Positions 60,932 through 64,000 of a stretch of DNA of 64,000 nucleotides are shown here, piece by piece. Source of the stretch: Streptomyces filipinensis. GTDB taxonomy: Bacteria; Actinomycetota; Actinomycetes; Streptomycetales; Streptomycetaceae. Position numbers and translations under genes: made by a program. Below the pieces are notes generated by a model that made no database searches, had not been told where the DNA came from, and saw nothing but the letters and a program-made list of their open reading frames with translations. The stretch is taken from assembly GCF_014649495.1 (NCBI RefSeq), contig NZ_BMTD01000008.1, positions 303,534 through 367,533 on the forward strand, given 5' to 3'. Numbering within the stretch: position 1 is the stretch's first letter; the number at the start of each line of letters is the position of its first letter.

Positions 60932-61889
60932 TGTTCTCTCCTTCCATACGGGCCCCGTGCGAGGCCACCGGGCGGGGACCGCCCGGAGTGCGAGGTTGTT
61001 TCCGAGGCTTGCGCTCGGCATCCCGGCAGGTGCCGCGGTCGACGCGGTGCCACCGCACCGAAAGCCCCCGGTATGCGATGCCGGCAATTGACCGCACGAG
61101 CGTGCCGGCTGTTCCGAAGGGTCATCGATTCAGCCGCGGTCGCGCGGCGGCCTCACTGCCGTGCCTGATTCCACCGACCCCGGGGGAAGACACCGGGAAG
61201 ACTCGGATACAGCGCTTCCGGGTCGCGCTCATGGACCCATGGGGAATGCAGCCACCGAGCAGGCAAGGGAAATCGACGTCATGGGGACACGCGCGGTGCG
61301 GCCGGTCTGACGGTGTCCCGGGCGTCGGTCGGCAACGGGACCTCTCAGGTCCGTCAGGCGCTATCGCTGCAGCGTGATCCCCGGTAGCGCAGGGAAAGAA
61401 CGCGACCCGAAGCGGAACTCACCGTCATCGTTCGGTGATATCAAGCATGACGTGATATCCAACAACCTCTACCCCCGTCCCCGTCGGGTAGCGCGCTCCG
61501 AACTCCCTCGCGACCCACCCGTTTCCCTTTCGACCAAGAGACTCGCATCTTCGAAGTTTCTCGCACAACCATGCGAGCCTCAAATGGCCGGATACACTCT
61601 CAGAACTTCTCCATTACTCCACCCAAAAGAGAAGCCGGAGAACGTGAAAATCAGCTACTTAAAGTAGTGACACCTCGGTAACACACCTGAGGTTGATCAC
61701 GTAACGTGGCGCCACGGAGGCCCTGGATCGGCCGCGGTCCGCCGGAACAGGGACCGGTAGGCGCAAAATGATCGCTCCCACGCCGGACGCCGGCGAAGCC
61801 GGGAAGTAGCCCGAAGCGGGCGTTTTCGGGGTGGGCGGGCGATGCTGGTGAGCGAACAGCCCTGCGAGGAGGCCAGGAGGCCCGGCCAG
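60932..61889. other. Long spacer between lasso operon and DedA gene, with AT-richer patch and palindromes
   Basis: About 960 bp without a supportable gene. From about 61430 to 61690 the G+C drops clearly below that of its surroundings. It holds a direct repeat GTGATATC (61435-61442, 61452-61459; 17 bp apart), a CTCGCA-CAACCA-TGCGAG stem (61560-61577), a CTACTT-A-AAGTAG palindrome (61655-61667) and CACGT-A-ACGTG (61698-61708). The lasso promoter must lie in the left part, and the DedA promoter in the right part. A 97-codon frame ending at 61667 lacks a ribosome binding site and Streptomyces-like codon use. Confidence 0.55.
61655..61667. promoter_or_regulatory. Perfect palindrome in the AT-richer spacer
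   Basis: CTACTT-A-AAGTAG is a 13-bp perfect inverted repeat in an AT-rich setting and could be a regulator site. Which gene it would control is unclear. Confidence 0.35.
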
Positions 61890-62525
61890 GTGATAGCCGT
61901 CAACCCGATGAACAGTGCCTCGGTGCTGGCCGCGTTCGGCGCGATCGGCGTCCTGGTGGTGATCTTCGCGGAGTCCGGTCTGCTGGTCGTCGGCTTCTTC
62001 CTGCCCGGTGACACCCTGCTGTTCCCGGCCGGCGTGCTGTGCGCCGGCAGCGTGGACCAGGGGCCCCGGCTGGCGTTGTGGCAGGTGCTGCTGTGCGCGG
62101 CGGTCGGGGCGGTGGCCGGTGGGCAGGTCGGGTATCTGATCGGGCAGCGCGGCGGACGGGCCCTGCTGGCCCGTACCTCAAGCCGGCGGCTGAAGGCGGC
62201 CGCCGCGCGGGCCGAGGAGCTGCTGGCCCGGTACGGCCATGGGAAGGCGCTGGTCATCGGCCGGTTCGTGCCGCTGGTGCGGACGGTGCTGCACCCCGTG
62301 GCCGGCGCGCTCGGCGTGCCTGTGCGGACCTTCACCCTCTGGCAGACGGTGGGCGGGGTGCTGTGGTCGCAGATGCTCGTCCTCGCCGGGTACACCCTGG
62401 GCTCCTCCGTCCCGCACCTGGACGACTACCTGCTTCCGCTGGTGGCCGTGGTGGTGGTGCTGTCGATGCTGCCGCTCCTGTTCGAGGCCCGCCGCACCCG
62501 CCGGGAACAACGCGCCCGCCGCTGA
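61890..62525 (+). CDS. DedA-family membrane protein
   Basis: A 211-residue membrane protein of the DedA/SNARE-associated (VTT) family: FAESGLLVVGFFLPGDTLLFPAGVL, GQVGYLIGQRGGRALL, and the signature GKALVIGRFVPLVRTVLHPVAGALG with the conserved arginine and proline. Members are lipid scramblases or flippases, some for undecaprenyl phosphate, and affect envelope stress and peptide resistance. The GTG at 61890 has AGGAGG 9 nt upstream; an ATG at 61842 would add 16 residues with a poor ribosome binding site. Confidence 0.87.
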   Translation: MIAVNPMNSASVLAAFGAIGVLVVIFAESGLLVVGFFLPGDTLLFPAGVLCAGSVDQGPRLALWQVLLCAAVGAVAGGQVGYLIGQRGGRALLARTSSRRLKAAAARAEELLARYGHGKALVIGRFVPLVRTVLHPVAGALGVPVRTFTLWQTVGGVLWSQMLVLAGYTLGSSVPHLDDYLLPLVAVVVVLSMLPLLFEARRTRREQRARR

Positions 62526-62535
62526 GCATCGCCGG

Positions 62536-62946
62536 CGGCTCCGCCGGGTCGGTGCCGGACACGTTCAGCGGGCCGTCGGCCAGCACCGTCAGGTCGGCAC
62601 GGTGGCCGACGGCGGGGCGACCCGCCCGGTCCTCCCCCGCGGGCCAGGCCGGGTTGACGGTCATGCCCTGGAGCGCCAGCAGCCTGGTGAGGGCCTGGTC
62701 GGGCCGTACGGCGGGAGGGAGGGGCCGGCGGGGCGGTGCCGGGCGGCGGCCATCGCCTTCAGCGGCGGGTACGGCGCGATGGGCCGGTCGGGGCCGAGGA
62801 CGACCCGCGCCCCGGCCTCCCCCAGGTCACGGCGATGGAACGCTGGTGCCGTCCATGAAGAGCTTCACGCCCGCCACCCGCCACAGCGCACCGCCGGCGA
62901 CCTGGAGCCGGACGAGCCCGGCCACGGCGTCGTCGTCCGCCACCGG
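62536..62946 (-). pseudogene. Decayed YtcJ-like amidohydrolase gene
   Basis: The minus strand carries pieces of one amidohydrolase in different frames. An N-side piece reads GLVRLQVAGGALWRVAGVKLFMDGT (about 62848-62935) and ends at a stop. A middle piece reads LGEAGARVVLGPDRPIAPYPPLKAMAAARH (about 62735-62825). A C-terminal piece reads ALQGMTVNPAWPAGEDRAGRPAVGHRADLTVLADGPL and ends SGGRVV (about 62540-62680). The order fits the family, but large parts are missing and frames shift, so it cannot encode an active enzyme. Confidence 0.6.
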
Positions 62947-63338
62947 CCTGCTCGGCCCGCGCACGGCCGTCCGCGCGACGGACATCCTGCAGCGCCGCAA
63001 CCGCCACGACGGCCCCGCTCCCGGTGACGAGTCCCCGCACCGGGCCCTTCTGGTACACGGGCATGATCAATCCGGCCGGTGTACGGCCCTCGGCGCGGGC
63101 GTGGGCGCGCCTCCGGGCTGTGCGTGGTCACCGTCCGCACCGGGCCCGTGACCGCCACCTGGGCGGTGCCGACCTGGCCCTGCCGGGGGCTGATCATTTC
63201 CTGCGCGGTGTACGCGCTGCTGATGCGCCGTGTCCGCGCCGCCGGGTGAGGTGCGGGCCACCGGTGCAGCCGTCGCCGGGAACTCCGGGCCGCCGATCCC
63301 ACGACACCGCGCGGAGCCGGCGGCGGGCGGCGGGCGGG
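62947..63338. other. Stretch without a supportable gene
   Basis: About 390 bp between the amidohydrolase remnant and the next gene. Minus-strand frames show short plausible pieces (MIMPVYQKGPVRGLVTGSG; ISSAYTAQEMISP) that I cannot assign; they may be more debris of decayed genes. Confidence 0.4.
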
Positions 63339-63839
63339 TCAGCGTGGTCCGCGGTCCTTGCGGCGTTTGCGGTTCGGGCGGCGCGGCCGGTGGACCGTGT
63401 CCATCTCCCCTATCGCGGCGCGGACATGGGCCGGATCACCCGGCCGGGAACCCCCGGCACACCACCAGGACGGGCGTCCGGCGTCCTCGGTGACGTGCAT
63501 CCCGAGACCGTGCAGGGTGCAGACGGGCCAGGCCTGCCACAGGAGCTCCATGACCGTGTCCTGGGCGGCCTCGGCGACGGCCCGGAGGGCCCCGGCGGCG
63601 GACGGCTCCGGCCACAGGCAATCGCCGTGCGCGTCACCGTTCGCCAGGGCCACATGCACCCGCTCGGTCTCGTCCGGGGCACGCTCCCAGCCCGGATACG
63701 CGACGAGACACAGCGGGCGCTGTTCGGGCAGGGTCGCGGCCAGGTCCCGGTTGACCGCGGCCAGCGCCTCGTCCCAAAGCGGATGTTCACCCGTCGTGAC
63801 GAAGCGCGGGTCGGGCGGGTCGAAGGGTGAGGGACGCAC
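63339..63839 (-). CDS. Conserved hypothetical protein (166 aa)
   Basis: Starts at GTG (RPSPFDPPDPRFVTTGEHPLW). The protein has AAVNRDLAATLP, VHVALANGDAHGDCLWPEP, MELLWQAWPVCTLHGLGMHVTEDAGRPSWWCAGG and a basic tail. Several His/Cys/Trp residues cluster in CTLHGLGMH...WWC, which could bind metal, but I do not recognise a named family. A GAGAAT hexamer lies exactly 6 nt upstream of the GTG, again the leaderless pattern. No signal peptide or membrane helix is seen. Confidence 0.65.
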   Translation of the reverse strand: MRPSPFDPPDPRFVTTGEHPLWDEALAAVNRDLAATLPEQRPLCLVAYPGWERAPDETERVHVALANGDAHGDCLWPEPSAAGALRAVAEAAQDTVMELLWQAWPVCTLHGLGMHVTEDAGRPSWWCAGGSRPGDPAHVRAAIGEMDTVHRPRRPNRKRRKDRGPR

Positions 63840-63908
63840 GGATCCATTCTCTCAGCCGGCCGCCGGACCACCCGGCGACGAGCCGGAGCGGGCCTAAGAC
63901 GCCGTTTC

Positions 63909-64000
63909 TTATGGCTCTGGCGAGGGCTGGGCGGCCTGGGGAAAGCCCAACTGGTCCAGCAGCACGCTGAAGAGGTCCTCCACAAAGGTGTCCCGCGAGC
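63909..64000 (-). CDS. C-terminal end of a gene running off the right edge
   Basis: The last 30 codons or so before a TAA stop at 63909-63911 read SRDTFVEDLFSVLLDQLGFP followed by a Pro/Gln-rich end. The frame is open to the window edge. The piece is too short to assign a family. Confidence 0.5.
   Translation of the reverse strand, partial: SRDTFVEDLFSVLLDQLGFPQAAQPSPEP

Noticed and set aside
61374..61667. 97-codon frame in the AT-richer spacer upstream of the lasso operon
   Set aside because: No ribosome binding site, codon use unlike neighbours, and no recognisable motif; kept as non-coding.

Overview
This 64 kb window is chromosomal DNA from a Streptomyces or a very close relative. The evidence is the very high G+C with strong G/C at third codon positions, a complete conservon (cvnABCD), a DUF5709 gene next to a type B L31 gene, Streptomyces-type xylose isomerase, many GTG starts, and several genes whose -10 hexamer sits only 6-7 nt before the start codon (leaderless style). 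There is no rRNA, tRNA, IS element, phage module or CRISPR array that I can see. Two stretches are decayed genes.

Layout. 1-6.7 kb: the C-terminal part of a family 65 glycoside hydrolase/phosphorylase, a tiny membrane protein, a MarR regulator, a fused HyuA-HyuB 5-oxoprolinase-type enzyme and an MltG-like transglycosylase. 6.8-9.3 kb: an ABC exporter divergent from its likely MarR repressor, with a clear operator between them. 9.3-15.7 kb: secreted and cell-wall enzymes (PNGase A-like amidase, M1 peptidase, peptidoglycan amidase, L,D-transpeptidase-like lipoprotein). 15.9-19.5 kb: a two-gene heterodimeric ABC exporter whose degenerate ATP sites are complementary. 20-27.5 kb: DUF5709, L31B, a membrane DUF457 protein, a Ski2-like helicase, TesB thioesterase, a DUF6397 protein, an orphan roadblock protein and a PPOX-fold protein. 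27.6-31.7 kb: conservon cvnABCD, followed by an MHYT membrane sensor. 32.6-38.3 kb: methyltransferase, alpha/beta hydrolase divergent from PadR with a perfect operator palindrome, MpaB-type oxygenase, unknown proteins and a helicase/SWIM remnant. 38.4-43.9 kb: secreted phytase-like esterase and the xylose genes (xylA divergent from xylB and a ROK regulator). 44.2-50.5 kb: amino acid permease, acetamidase/formamidase, Tat-exported amidase, GAF regulator and aldehyde dehydrogenase.

The two most interesting loci lie at the right. (i) 50.6-55 kb: a two-gene unit made of an EACC1-like small protein and a 1305-residue protein joining an N-terminal caspase-like protease to a UPF1-type superfamily 1 helicase. 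It faces a Ser/Thr kinase carrying an extracellular RodZ-C-like domain. This looks like a caspase-based conflict or cell-suicide system. (ii) 58.2-60.9 kb: a compact lasso-peptide cluster in the order A-C-B1-B2, with predicted core GFGSDHTDFLAHQGW. It has the same 8-residue ring and 7-residue tail plan as sungsanpin and chaxapeptin but a different sequence, and no exporter gene is adjacent. The window ends with a DedA protein, an amidohydrolase remnant, an unknown protein and a truncated gene.
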